From positions 23,755 to 73,687 of the forward strand of contig CAMPET010000281.1 of the NCBI GenBank assembly GCA_946803715.1: 49,933 nt of DNA. Direction: 5' to 3'. The notes beneath the pieces are model-generated. The model did not search any database and was not told the origin of the DNA. It saw only the letters and a program-made list of their open reading frames with translations. Position 1 is the stretch's first letter; the number at the start of each line of letters is the position of its first letter. Position numbers and translations under genes: made by a program. Shown in pieces: positions 24,389 to 36,600 of this stretch. This DNA comes from Beroe ovata. Lineage: Eukaryota; Ctenophora; Nuda; Beroida; Beroidae.

Positions 24389-26168
24389 GATTACGATATT
24401 CCTGAGGTATTGAAACAGAGATCGTGAACAATGACTATAGTGCAGGTGAGTTCAACGAACAAAACCATTGGTTTTGATAAAAATGAAACAATAGCAATTA
24501 GACTTTAAGGAATTAAATATGGCTAATGGCTGATAACAATTGAAAATGGGAGCTGTGGTTGCCTAGATGCTAGATTTGGTAGCCTTAAATCAGGGATTTT
24601 CAAATAACGGGTGTTTTTACTTTTAGAATGATTGATTGAATTATGCAATTATAAAGTTACATTAATTTCTCAAATTTCAGACAACCGGTGGGTTTTTGGG
24701 GTGAAAACCGGCGATGGAGGGACGTTTAATCAAATCAAAACAACAAAATATTTGTGCAACATCGGTTAAAATTCCGTGATGAGATGAAAATCCGGCAGTA
24801 TTTTTTAAACATGATCAGGTGATCCTTCTCGATGTACAAATAAAGATTGCAAGACTCCACAAGGGTTCTTCTGCTGCAAGCAAGGGATTGTGTTTACATT
24901 CCCGCATAATATATGTAGGAAGCTGAAAAATCATTCAATTTTTGTGGGTACTGAAACTCTAAAACGAACTGAAAAGAAGGAAGGTTTTTGCTGGTCTGAC
25001 CTAACGTGGCATGATAAAGATTTGAGGATGCGAAATTGATACTGTACTGAAATTAGGTTTTGATATTTGCGAAATTAGGTTTGGGGTAATGGTATCTGCA
25101 AGAGTTGCTATGAAATTCAATCCAAAATTGGGAATATATCTGAGGCATCTCTACTGTAACAGAATTGAATTATTAAATTTAGGGTTTAACTTGTATGTAA
25201 CATGGGTGCAAATGCTGAGGCAGAATATAATACAGAATGCAGAGGCAGAATCATCAAATTGATAACGATGAAGAGAGAACTTTCCACTTTTGTAGTACCG
25301 GCGTGCAGCACCTTAATATGACAGTGCACGTGCAACTGCACGACACATGCATTGTCAAGATCTGGTACCATTAGACGTACACATTGGACGCACTTTTTGA
25401 CACCGCTTAGTGCTTATCACTATCAGTGACAACTTTTTGACAATTGAATGAGATCATGACCAAGTACTGAATAGGGAAGAAACTCAGAAAAGTATGGGAT
25501 TGACGGGGACACCACAATTTTTGTTATAGAATTACTGCTCTCACTTTGAGTCCAAGGTACAGTCATGAGTTTGACAAAACTTGACGCAATAAAAAGCATC
25601 TTTAAGTAGGTATACAAAAGAGATTAATATTTACAAAGAACAAGATGAATATTGAACTTAATAGAATCAGAATGATGATTCTTAATCGTATTTGTAATTG
25701 TAAATGCATATTTATTGGTGTAGTTAAACTTCATGCTTATGCTGATAAGATAGTGAAAATATTTGGTTGTATCTCCCTATTAAACGAAATCTCATGCCAT
25801 GCCTGTAAAACAAAAATCGAGCTCAAAGTTTCTCAATCCTGATAAATCTCGATAATATGGTATCTCAATTCCCATTCACTGTTTGTCACATGTCTGTTAA
25901 CTGTTTCATAATATTTCAGAGTACAATAAAATTCATTCAGTCCTTTTATTTTAATAATAAAGCAAAGCAATATAAAACAAAATAACATTCCAATTTCATA
26001 CTGATTACAGTTCATGAACTTAAAGTTGCAGTCTTGTTCGGGTTCAGTTCTCAGTTCGGGTTCAGTTCAGTTCTCACGCCGCGGCCAATGTCGCCGGCGT
26101 GATAGTAGTTGTAAAATAACAACTCTCGGCGTGATATTGATAGTATCCTGTACCAGGGGGGGGCGTGA
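24389..26168. other. intergenic region between Rh start and ABTB1 end
   Basis: AT-rich, no recognisable exon. Includes the putative promoter of the Rh gene (right of 24388 on the minus strand), short direct repeats of GGTTCAGTTC near 26039-26070, and a run of G at 26157-26163. Small open frames here lack splice context and family similarity. Confidence 0.4.
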
Positions 26169-29100
26169 TCAGGGATGGAGCATGGCGTGCAGATCCCTCA
26201 CACAGCGCTCCTCCCTCAGTTGAGCGGTGGGGCTGTGGTTCAGCTTGTTAGTCTGCTCTCTGAAATACATCCTCAGATCCAACTGAATGTCAACACTGTC
26301 TTCCTGGGGAACCGGAAATATTATTACTAATACTTCACACAACTTTCTGGAACATGAGTCAACCTCGGGCAGCTCGAATTGCTGTCAAGATCTTTTATTT
26401 TCACCCGTAAGGATTTGCCAAAAAATTGAAAAAGTTTTTGTTCAGCTTTTCTTGAAAAGTTTACAATTACATCCATCTTTACCTCGGTGCTTTCATCCTG
26501 TTGGTCTATCTCCATTTCCTCGAGGGAGCTCTCGCTGACTCTCACCAACCTGTTACCCCTGTTAGTGAGCTCATCAACCAGCAACATCTGACTCAATGCT
26601 GATTTGTCTTGGATCTGTGAGGGATGACCAGAAACNCTGAGGGCTGAATGCTGGAGTCTTGACATCCTTATCAGTCTTGCTAATGATAGGGTTTGGACTG
26701 CGTTGGTCAAGTCAAGTTGGGTCGCAAGAAGTGTTCCACAGGCAACCTTCAGTCCTAAGGTTGAAAGTATGATTAATTGGTACGGGACGATTGGTACGGG
26801 ACGATAATGATAGAATTAGCGAAATCAATTGTGCTGCTTACCGTATATCATGTAATGGTCAGAATAGAACAGTAACGGTTCCAATGTATTCAAGTTAATC
26901 TGGAGGAAATTTTGTATGTTCAAAAGTTGCACGAAATCGAATTCATTCTCACTGGAATCATAAGTGGATGGTAAAAACTCTGAAAGTTACACTGCACGCG
27001 AGTGTGCGTTCCTTACATCAGTTGTAGCAGAGTAGATGAACTGGAGAATTAGCGCGAATAAGTCGGATCTGATATTGTTCAGGGTGATGAATGTCAGGTT
27101 GCCTCTGTTAGAGGTGGTTACTTCAGTGAAGTGTTGCGTGTTCAGAAGTGCCGCAAAGTATGGACTGTTAGCCACCAGGAAACTCTGAAATCAAAAAGTT
27201 AATTCCCGTGAAATTATGAGAAAATTGAAGGCGAGCGCGCGCGCGTACGCTAAAATTCAATGTTCACAATGTGCCGCGCAACTTTTCATTTTTATTCGAA
27301 CGAAATTCGGATAAAAATAGCGACACGTTTGTTTTTATCACGTGAGCGAAAGGTGCTGCACATGTAGCCTTCCAATGACAGGCTTTATGTATATGGCAGG
27401 CTGCCATATAAAAATCAATGTGTTGCTCACATATATGTAGTTCTACAGTTTAGTGGCTTCTATTCCTAAAATGTCGAGTCGACGCACTCAATTAAAAACA
27501 TACACTGCCAATTTAGATAGAATTTACGTTGCGACTCATTAGCCCACTCAATTTGCTCCTCTTAAATAACCTATAAAATTGTACCTTGTGACAATAGAAG
27601 CGATTTCCTTCCACGATACAACACAGATCTGCAAACATCTGTCGCTGTTTCCGTCCCTGGAAGTACAATGTATTTAGTACGTTATTTTGGATCCCAATTA
27701 CTAGAAAACCAATTAAGAATCTCATCATACGGTTTGGAATTTTGCCAGCTCCCCTGGAATCAACAAGAGAAATTGGTAGAGGTACGTATGAAATCAGAGA
27801 AATTCGACTGTCAATTACCCTATCCTGTTCAATAGCTATCTCAGCCAGCTCTGGGTATGTTGAACAGCCCATGATAATGTCGTACTTTTCGTCCTGCTTC
27901 TTCTGCACTGCAAAATATGGTTTATATAATAATTTCTGCTGTTGTTTGATTTCGAATATACGAGGTTCGATGGTATAGGTACCGATGTCATGTTTTCGTC
28001 TTTTCTCATTGATTGTCGCTGATGGAGTACGAATTCCGCACTAAGCAATTTGTCTTGCTATGGTGTTTTAGATCTTTTAGACGAAAAGGGTTTTCAACTT
28101 CCAGTTAAATTCAACTTAAATTCAACTTGTTATTTTTGAGATTTGGAATTGAATGAAAATAATCAAAGTATCGTCACTTTAGCCAGATTGACCCATGTCT
28201 GCTTACTATACAATATACATTATTTTGTATCATCTTATCATAAAACTTCATTTTGGGATTTTGTTTTGATGGAGGTGGACTGTGGAGGAAGTGGGAACAA
28301 AAATCTCCGAGAAAGATCGATAATATTAGATTATATCAACAATCTCATCATTATTGCACCTACAATCTACATTATAAGTTTATTTTCCAGAATTTAGGTG
28401 CCTGCTTTTTGTTTGAATTCACACGGAATACGGATCATGTTCATAGGTAATTGGTGAACGAAATGAAAAATACGAATAATATTTGAAACTAAATTGCTAC
28501 AATAATAGAATCGTGATATCGACAGTTCTGAACAAATCAAAAGCTAACACCCTTATGGAACCACCGTATCATGACGTTGCTAAAGCATGTCTACTGCACT
28601 ACTGCAATCTCAGGAACGGGAATTTCTACTCTCGCTGACCTCCGAGTCCAACCCCCTCCCCTTTTCTCTTACTCAGCAGCCCTCTTCTGACCTCCAGTCC
28701 AACCCCTTGTGCCTTGCTTGTGTCCCTTGTATTTGGACATATCAAATTTACCCCCGTATCTTTTCTCTAACTCGGCAAGGCTGTCTGGAAAATACATCAG
28801 TTGAACAGGAATATTCAATGAGAGTAAAGTGATTATGATTTAAGGAATAGTAATGGGATTGATATTATAAAAAATATCAATATAGAGTGATCAATTACCA
28901 CTGGATTGCATTCTTGTTTGCTCATCATCTTCTTTAAGTAAATTCTCGCTTCTGACGACCACAAGCATCAACATGAATCCAAGAAGAAAGAATTTCATCT
29001 TTCACGAATTCCCCAAAATGATCCTATATGAAGACATCACAGATGAAATTTTCTGACGGGCATAGCAGCATTCAGCAACTGCGCTGATAACTAAAGCAAC

Positions 29101-31856
29101 TGCTACGAATAAGTTGCTATCTTCAACGTCAGGCAATGAACAGCGAATATTCCCTATCTTACCTAGCCCTCTATAACCCTAACCAACCTATAACCAACCT
29201 ATAACCCTAACCAGCCCTGGTTAAAATCCCAGCTAGGCAGCGCTTCTTTCAAAAGCGACGGGCGTAAAGTGTAATTTACAGATAAAGCATACAATTCTAT
29301 CCAAAAAACCGAATGACTTGGGAAATATAAGCCCTCCTCTAAGTCTACATGCAAATGATGGCGACATTCGGCACCATCTCCTCGATAATGACAGTTAAAT
29401 TGGAACAAGTGGGTATGTGATGAACCAGTGGGTATGTGATGAACCAGTGGGTATGTGATGAACCAGTGGGTATGTGATGAACCAGTGGTTATGTGATGAA
29501 CCAGTGGGTATGAGATTGAAGCGTGTGGGAAGCTTTTCAGACAGAAGCACTTGTGCTGGAAAGTGAAGCAGCACAAGTGCTTCTAGCTATAGTTGTTCCG
29601 TGGAGTAGCGAGAGCCCAAATATCACAAAATGCGAAGTGATACGAGTTTTGATCAAATGGATTCGAATTCCAATTTATAAATCCAAGTATTCAGGTTACA
29701 AGTCCGATCGAGGTTACTGAAATGGTCCAATTAAGCGAATTTAACGGCGCTTTTTATTTCTTGATTTGATAAATGCCATGCGTTTTTCATTTGTGAGAAT
29801 CGCACCTTTCTCAGAACTTAGCGCAGTTGTTACCAGCATTTTTAAACAGATTCCATGTTATAGCAATGACCTAACATTGTAAGGTCATCCGTCAGCTCGT
29901 TGAGCTACAGTCACTTGACGAATGGTAACTAACTAGTCAATCCAAAACACAAGTTCCAAGCCTTGCTAAATTTTGGAGTTTGAACACCTGCGCTGGTTTC
30001 TGAGAATTCACACTGATAAACAACTCATTTTCCTATATTAATATTATCAGAAATTGCCATAGAATTCTAACGCTAGTTGGACTCGTAACATTTATAGAGT
30101 CGACTGCAGCCATAAATTGACAAGTATTACTGAAATGATACCTGATATGATACCTATTCCATAATTCGCGTTAATATTCGAAAGCCTTTCTATGAAGTAT
30201 GATTCAAATTTTACGATCTTCATCGAAATGAGATTGAGAAATAACAGTGCTAGCGTTTCCGCTGAAGCATTTTATCTGCTTCCTTCCATTCCCCTTCCCA
30301 AAATAAGTTGAGACTATTATAATTAACGTGGTAAAGACACAGATATATTCTCCTCTTCTTAATTTTCATTTCCGGATCTCCTCGAATCACCGAGTTTGGC
30401 AGATATTGTAAGTAAGACTTACTAACATTTCTGAGCAATCCCTTTCAGCTGTCCTGTTAACTGCGGCATCCCCAGACGTCTAGATAGGTGAAGACAGTCT
30501 TTGTACGATTCTTGGCGAATTTCCAACTGCTGTGTGTACATAAACTGCAAGATTTGGAGCCACGCCAGGACTGAACGTTCCTGTAAATCATGATTTGTTT
30601 TCTTTAGTGGATACTCATTGTATCATGAAACATTTATCTTCATATGACATAGGTTCCAGATGGGTTAAGGCATACATTGTGCCATATCATCAACATTAAA
30701 ACTTCACGTGATCGGATGACATATGTTTATTGGTAGCATTACTATAGCTGGCACCATCAAAAAGCATTAGAACATTAATTTATGATAACATATTTTTTAT
30801 CTCCTCTGGATTAATTGAAATCAAACACTGGTATTCTATTCAAACACTGGTATTCTATTCCGAATATTCAGCAATCAGCATTGATGAGAAGCACCTCATA
30901 ACAGCATTTCCGACGATTGAAAACTCAAGGCACCCACAAGGGTAATTGAAACCTAGAACTGTCTTATTTGCCTTCCAGATTCTTCAAAATCATATTTGAC
31001 CTTCCTGCAAATTGACAACCTTCAAAAAGTTTATCCTCCAATGTATGTTCCCAAGTCCTATAATTGTTGATCAACAGAGTATTATGTCATGGCATAATGT
31101 ACTGATTTGCTGCTAACCTTGTAATGTTTGAAGTGAATCGATTCCTTTCCACGGCCAGGTCCTCTCAGACAACGGGAGAAGTATATGCTGTGCTTGCACA
31201 GGACCACACGATGCACATACAAGTGGGTTTCTTCTAGCCCCACAATCAAACAGATGTCGCTGTACATATCTTGCCCATTGGATAACATGCTGAAAGTTGT
31301 TGTTGTCCAAGACTATATATTTAAAGGGCATTATGTTGAATTACTGATAGCCCAAATGAACAAAATGAAGCACATCCGCCACAACAACTTACAAGCTCAT
31401 CATGTCTCTGAATGCTGAGTTCTGAGAGGGGCGTCTTTGAGGTGGATTACGGAGCATTGATCTGATTTTTTCAGTGAGAGCGCAATTCATGCACCTACAA
31501 TGTCAGTATGTTAAATCAACCTGACATGGTAGCATGACAGTCTGATTTCTATAATATTTTGCCTATAATAACTAAATGAAATCACCTTTCACCAGAGAAG
31601 TTATCATCTACTGTGGCTCCAGACTGGAGTAGGTACTCAACTATATCTTCATATCCAGAGAGACATGCATAATATCTGAAAAGATGCCAAATCACTCAAA
31701 ATTTGCTCTGTATAACAGCAAGTGTGGAAGTGATAATACTCACAGGGGTGTTGAATCCCATTTGTCTGTCACATTGACATCACATTCCATTTCTTCCACA
31801 AGGTGTTTAACACGGTCAAAATCACCTCTCTTGCAAGCCAAAAATAGATCTCCCAT
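26169..31856 (-). CDS. ABTB1: ABTB1-like ankyrin repeat and BTB/POZ protein
   Basis: Ten minus-strand exons: 31856-31744, 31675-31586, 31494-31393, 31289-31118, 30580-30427, 27907-27585, 27184-27017, 26977-26842, 26754-26483, 26303-26169; all phases match. The N-terminus (MGDLFLACKRGDFDRVKHL, then VNVTDKWDSTPLYYACLSGY) is two ankyrin repeats and closely matches animal ABTB1/BPOZ. The first BTB domain includes DICLIVGLEETHLYVHRVVL; the second is divergent (FADLCCIVEGNRFYCHK, then FLVANSPYFAALLNTQHF). The helical C-terminus (SLARLIRMSRLQ) is followed by a family-typical tail. Human ABTB1 is linked to PTEN growth control and Cullin-3-type ubiquitination. Exon 6 (27907-27585) is open throughout and in frame but longer than the human counterpart. 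One N sits at 26636. Confidence 0.88.
28669..28998 (-). CDS. small secreted protein, candidate prepropeptide, nested in ABTB1 intron 5
   Basis: Two exons, 28998-28899 and 28784-28669, join in phase to give 71 residues. The N-terminus MKFFLLGFMLMLVVVRS is a strong signal peptide. The rest is hydrophilic, with two dibasic KR sites (residues 41-42 and 67-68) bounding a 24-residue segment that starts YGGKFDM and ends TGGQ, followed by AAE and a stop. The layout suits a secreted precursor cleaved by prohormone convertases, but no family is recognised and there is no amidation Gly before the second site. It lies wholly inside the 2.5-kb ABTB1 intron 27908-30426, on the same strand. A GAGTAAG overlapping the stop could be a splice donor, so the C-terminus is uncertain. 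Confidence 0.5.
29404..29516. repeat. 19-bp tandem repeat in ABTB1 intron 5
   Basis: About six adjacent copies of GTGGGTATGTGATGAACCA with rare substitutions. Copies abut one another without unique spacers, so this is a minisatellite. Telomere-like CTAACC/TATAACC units occur nearby at 29165-29215. Confidence 0.9.
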
Positions 31857-32180
31857 AATGATATTTTTTCAGTTATGACAAGATTCTTAGATAGTTCAAG
31901 TTACTGCAATTGTTTATCAAACAAGTGTTCGATGTCATTCAACTGATTCAATTGGTTCTTTAAAAGTGAAGATAGATCTTTATTAGAAGTTGATGGACTC
32001 ATTTTCTTCATTCCAAATCCTTTGAAATTTGTTAGAGATGGTTGAACATACCTCCCTGAGGGATACAATTGGTATTTAGGTAACAGAAACTAAAATTGAA
32101 CAATTTTGCTTCAAATCCAAATTCTTGATTGGCATAATAGAAAAAATAATCTTAAAGGTGAAGCATCATAGGTTTCCCTG

Positions 32181-32492
32181 TATGGCGGATCAAAAGGCTC
32201 ACCCGGAATTTTATCTCTGAGAAATATAATTTGACCCCTCTCATCCACACGTGGATCACAGGGTTCATCTTAGGTGACCCTTCTGATCCACCTGGTGCCT
32301 CCCTGGGGTCAAATTGGATTTCAGTGACCCTCCTGATCAGGAGGATCACCAAATTTTTACTTGACCCCAGAGAAGCACCACATGGATAAGTAGGGTCACC
32401 TAAGATGAACCCTGTGATCCACGTATGGATCAGAAGGGTCAAGTTATACTTTTCAGAGATAAAATTCTGGGTGAGCCTTCTGATCCGCCATA
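32181..32492. mobile_element. 312-bp near-complete palindrome (hairpin-type MITE)
   Basis: The sequence from TATGGCGGATC to GATCCGCCATA folds back on itself around an exact centre between 32336 and 32337 (TCCTGATCAGGA). Matching blocks occur in mirrored order: TTTTATCTCTGAGAAATATA, GGATCACAGGGTTCATCTTA, GGTGACCCTTCTGATCCA and TTGACCCC. Arms diverge by scattered substitutions. CCCTG lies at both flanks (one extra base on the right) and may be a target-site duplication. No coding capacity; typical of foldback MITEs. Confidence 0.75.
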
Positions 32493-33269
32493 GCCCTGTA
32501 ACCCTACTAAGAACCAGCAGTCCATAGGTTTATATAAGGAAGAAAAAAGCATCATTAACCTCCCTAAATTGTAAGTTTATCCTTGGTTTTATGCAAGATA
32601 CAGATAACAGACCAAAGAGTCATCATATTTTCTATGTAATGTGAAACTACAGGACGTTGGACTTTTTTGCCTCGAATTATGTGATCCAATAGCTTCATTT
32701 ATTAAAGCAGAACTAGGCAGGGGTCTGGGGACATAGCCCCAAGAAGCCACAGATTTTGTACCTTGGTTTTGATTGACGATAAACTTTTGACGGACGATTA
32801 TGAGGAGTCAAGGAATGCATTTCCCAGAAAATACACCTTTCTTGCTTTTAATTTCAAAGTATCTGCAAAATTGCAATCCTTTTCGATTGATTACCCTATT
32901 GTAGACAGAGTGGAGGAAAATAAAACAGGGGTGTCCAGGCACAGTCCCCTGAAGCCAGACGTATTGAACCTGTCCTTTGACCAATGACCGAGAATGTTAC
33001 ACCCTTATCAGTTTACTGCAACAAGGTTGAGACACGAAGGGCTCGGGAATTCCGAATTATGTGAGCATAAGTATAGTTTAAAGAGAGACATTGACCCAAG
33101 TGGAGAAATTTGAGTAGAAAAATAGAAAATTATCATGTAATGAAGGTTTTTTCCTAGCGATTCTCGGATTCTGCCTGATAAAATTCCGTAGTACAGTCGA
33201 AACAGGCTTCGTCCTTCGATGATGGGGTGCATGCATGGACGCGTGGTGGACAAATAACATTTAGCAACA

Positions 33270-33370
33270 AAACACTGATTTGTATTTGTAGGGTTTTCCC
33301 CAAGCATTCGCGTTGGCGCCGCGCAGTTGTCATAGGCCATTTGGCCGCCCGACGATAAAATTCCGCCAGC
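33270..33370. mobile_element. partial copy of the 3.3-4.1 kb inverted-repeat family, opposite orientation
   Basis: Read on the minus strand this contains GCTGGCGGAATTTTATCGTC and then ATGACAACTGCGCGGCGCC, the same order of blocks as in the cluster at 3320-4140 (GCTGGCGGGATTTTATC, GAATGACAAT, TTGCGCGGCGCC). The left part shows the terminal motif GTAGGGTTTTCCCC. Confidence 0.5.
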
Positions 33371-33428
33371 CCCAGATCCAGCAAAGGTAACAGGTAAGAA
33401 AAAATCTTTGTCAGATGTTACCTGACTT

Positions 33429-33458
33429 GTTTAGTTTCTCGCGCGCGAGAAACTAAAC
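33429..33458. repeat. 30-bp perfect palindrome upstream of MANF
   Basis: GTTTAGTTTCTCGCG followed exactly by its reverse complement, centred on CGCGCGCG. TTACCTG (33418-33424) and CAGGTAA (33458-33464) extend the symmetry with a 5-nt offset. It lies about 200 bp upstream of the MANF ATG. It could be a dimeric factor-binding site, a cruciform or a transposon end; the sequence alone does not tell. Confidence 0.8.
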
Positions 33459-33661
33459 AGGTAATAACTGAATAAGAAATCCTACAAAGATTAGATAAAA
33501 TCTGACAACCAAAATGTGGGGAAGACGCCGCGCACTGCGCTCTTGTCCGGTCATCAAAATTTCGCGTTGGATAGGCAACATTTAGGCCTGCGTATCGCAA
33601 GACGTGTCCTTTCTTTCTCGATCACTGTTTTATAGCGATAGATTCTTTTTCTTGAATCGTT

Positions 33662-36600
33662 ATGGAGTTGGTGAATTCTATACTCAGCATTTTCTTGTGC
33701 TGCCTTCTCTTAGTGGCTTCAGCGAAAGATGATTCCACAGATTGCGAAGGTTTGTCAAATGTGGGTAAGCGGACATTTGTTTTACTGTAATACAGCAAGC
33801 TTTTGAAACAATTTGATATATTGGAATAAATGTACAAACAATTTGATGAAAGATCGAACAAAAATTTTAGTTCTAGAGAGTATGGAATTCTACTGGGACC
33901 GATTGTCACAGTTTGCTCCCTCCTGGAGTTCTAATTGAAATTGAATAGAACTTAACAAAAATCAAAATGCAAGTTATAAATGTCATATAAACGTGATTTC
34001 AGCAAATGAAACTTAGTAGTAAAACACAGAAGGACGTACTCTGTACGTAGGGGGGGGGGGGNATGATTCCACAGATTGCGAAGGTTTGTCAAATGTGTGT
34101 TTTTGAGGGTAAGCAGACATTTGTTTTACTGTAATACAGCAAGCTTTTGAAACAGTTTGATATATTGGAATAAATGTACAAACAGTTTGATGAAAGATCG
34201 AACTAAAATTTTAGTTCTAGAGAGAATGGAATTCTACTGGGACCGATTATCACGGTTTGCTCCTTCCTGGAGTTCTAATTGAAATTATCAGTGCTAATAG
34301 AAGTTAACAAAAATCGAAATGCAAGTTACAAATCTCATATAAACGTGATTACAGCAAATGAAACTTAGTTGTAAAGCACTGAAGGACGTACTCTGTACGT
34401 AGAGGGGGTCGATCCTTGCCCTTATCATCGACCGAACAAAGAAGCTGTTGTCTCTAGATTAATATAATCTGATACTGACATCAGCATCGCACTTTAGCCA
34501 TGTTGAGCTACGAATCTAGCCTCTTTCTAGCTGTGGTCGGGTCGCTAATTTTCGCGGGATGTGCATGGCTTTTCTCCTTTGGAAATAGTGTGGATATGTT
34601 TGATGAGATCAGAAGGATGGATAAACGGCAGGTATTGTTTCGTTCCTCATCTTTTTCACATAACCTCTTCACATTGTTCAATACCCTTTTCACATGATAA
34701 GGAAAAACCCGGGGTTGCAGGCATAATGTATATTGTACATTGTACATGGCACAAGTGTGTATTATACACAATGCAACGCATTTCTCACACAAAGATTCTC
34801 ATCGTTTTGTTCTAATACACGCTTGTGTACAATGTACAATGTACATGACTGCTTTGCTCGTTTAAGCTTAAAGGTATTCATCTGATATCGTGTGAAAACG
34901 GTATCTCTGTACATTTGTTTTCAATGTACAATTGTCTTCAATTTACACTATCCAAAAAACAGGCAATTCAACCTACTGCTAGTCCATACATTATACCAAA
35001 TCATTTGTAACAATTGTTTTCTCCACTCTGAACAATTTCCTTCCCCAGCTCATCTACCAGTTCCTCAATTTCGCCATGATCGTTAGCTCGGCACTCATGC
35101 TGTGGAAAGGACTATTTGTGTTAACTCACTGTGAGAGTCCAATTGTGGTAGTGCTCAGTGGATCAATGCAGGTACGTGGCAGAAGATGGACCGAATTTCT
35201 GTTCGCTAAACACGTCAGATGTTCTGGGATTTGTTATTTGTGTCCATCAGACAAAATCTATGTCATAAACGTACAAAAGATTTGTCCAATGGAAGAGCAA
35301 TGGACAAATTACAAATTCCATGTCCCTGTTACCGGTGTTTTCAGTACGATTCACACACACGTGTAATTTCAGCCGGCGTATTACCGGGGAGATTTACTTT
35401 TCCTCACAAACCACCCTGAACCAGTCAGGGTTGGGGATGTGGCTGTGTTCAGGATCAAGGGCAGGTCTATCCCTATCGTACACAGGGTTATCAAGGTCCA
35501 CGAACAGGAAGACGGGTAAATAGAGCCCTCATCAATGACAGATATACTGAAATAATCCCATGGGCATCCCATAGGAATGATGGAAAATTGTCCAAATTTA
35601 TAGACCCCCCTGCTTTGTATACAATTCGGCCCCTTGTATTTTATCTTCAGGACAACCACTTCCCACTCCGCTACGGACATTTATCTGTACAGGTGTTATC
35701 TCTGTCAAAAGACTATATCACAGTTGTATTTCACCCCAGGTATACCAAGTTCCTGACTAAAGGAGATAACAACAATATCGATGACAGGGGTCTATATAAT
35801 GAGGGTCAGCTATGGTTGGAGAAGGAGGATCTTATTGGCAAAGCCAAGGTTTGCAATTACCTACTTAATAAGCTGAAATTCACTGTTTTGCTCTGATAAT
35901 TTCAATTCCCAGTATCAATGATGTATGTTCATGAATATCCATTTTACTGTTCATGAATGTTGAATCAACTCTGTATTTCAGGGTTACTTCCCGTACGTCG
36001 GAATGATGACCATCCTAATGAACGATAAACCGAACCTCAAATACGCTCTCCTGGGACTTCTGGCACTTTTTGTTCTCATCAAAAGGGAACAATAGGTGTC
36101 ATGTGAATCATCAGAAATATCATAGCTCATTCTTGCCCTATCCATGCGAAAGAGTTCTATTGTTTTTGTATAATAATTTCAACTTATTTGTTTGATTTTA
36201 TCAGTTTAACAAATTTATTTCATGTTCATCCCGTGTTTCAATGCTTCCCATACCTATCAAAGAGGCTAATATTTTTTGCAAGGGAGGTTTTCATATGTTA
36301 GTGATATCTTTCAATATTAACATACTTCATTGCAGTGTGTGTTGGATTCCTAACGAAGTTCAGTAGTTCCCTCGAAAAGTCAGACTTGTCCAGTGAGGTT
36401 GTTATGAAGGAGAAGATACTGAAAATGTGTAAAACTGCCATCGGAAAAGATGAGAGATTGGTGGGTACTATGATAGTAAAACTGATGAGCCTCACTTTTT
36501 CTATGATGAGAAAATATTTTCGAGAGAAAAATATGAAAATTTAACTTATTTTAAACGAAAATGCCCTATTTCAGTGTTACTACATCGGTGGTTTGGAGAC

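Larger units (their letters stand above)
31857..33661. other. divergent intergenic region between ABTB1 and MANF
   Basis: Separates two head-to-head genes and so should contain both promoters. It holds a 312-bp palindrome, a partial copy of the inverted-repeat family seen at 3320-4140, and a 30-bp perfect palindrome, each listed separately. The open frame at 32763-32987 (+) shows no recognisable family. I found no exact ER-stress element (CCAAT-N9-CCACG) upstream of MANF. Confidence 0.5.

Noticed and set aside
27585-27907. Possible short introns inside ABTB1 exon 6, suggested by its length relative to human
   Set aside because: GT and AG dinucleotides are present, but the first candidate intron (65 nt) breaks the reading frame, whereas the uninterrupted exon is fully in frame at both ends.
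29165-29215. Telomere-like CTAACC units (also near 13982-13995)
   Set aside because: Only a few imperfect units, inside gene regions; no sign of a chromosome end or fusion.
29404-29516. CRISPR-like regularly repeated 19-bp unit
   Set aside because: Copies are directly adjacent with no unique spacers, and the setting is a eukaryotic intron; it is a minisatellite.
32763-32987. Plus-strand open frame of 74 codons between ABTB1 and MANF
   Set aside because: No recognisable domain, no splice partners, and unusual composition only; not supported as a gene.
33662-33749. MANF exon 1 extended to the GTAAGC donor about 15 bp further on
   Set aside because: Using the GTTTGT donor at 33750 restores the conserved DCEVC junction with exon 2; the later donor would insert extra residues and break family spacing.
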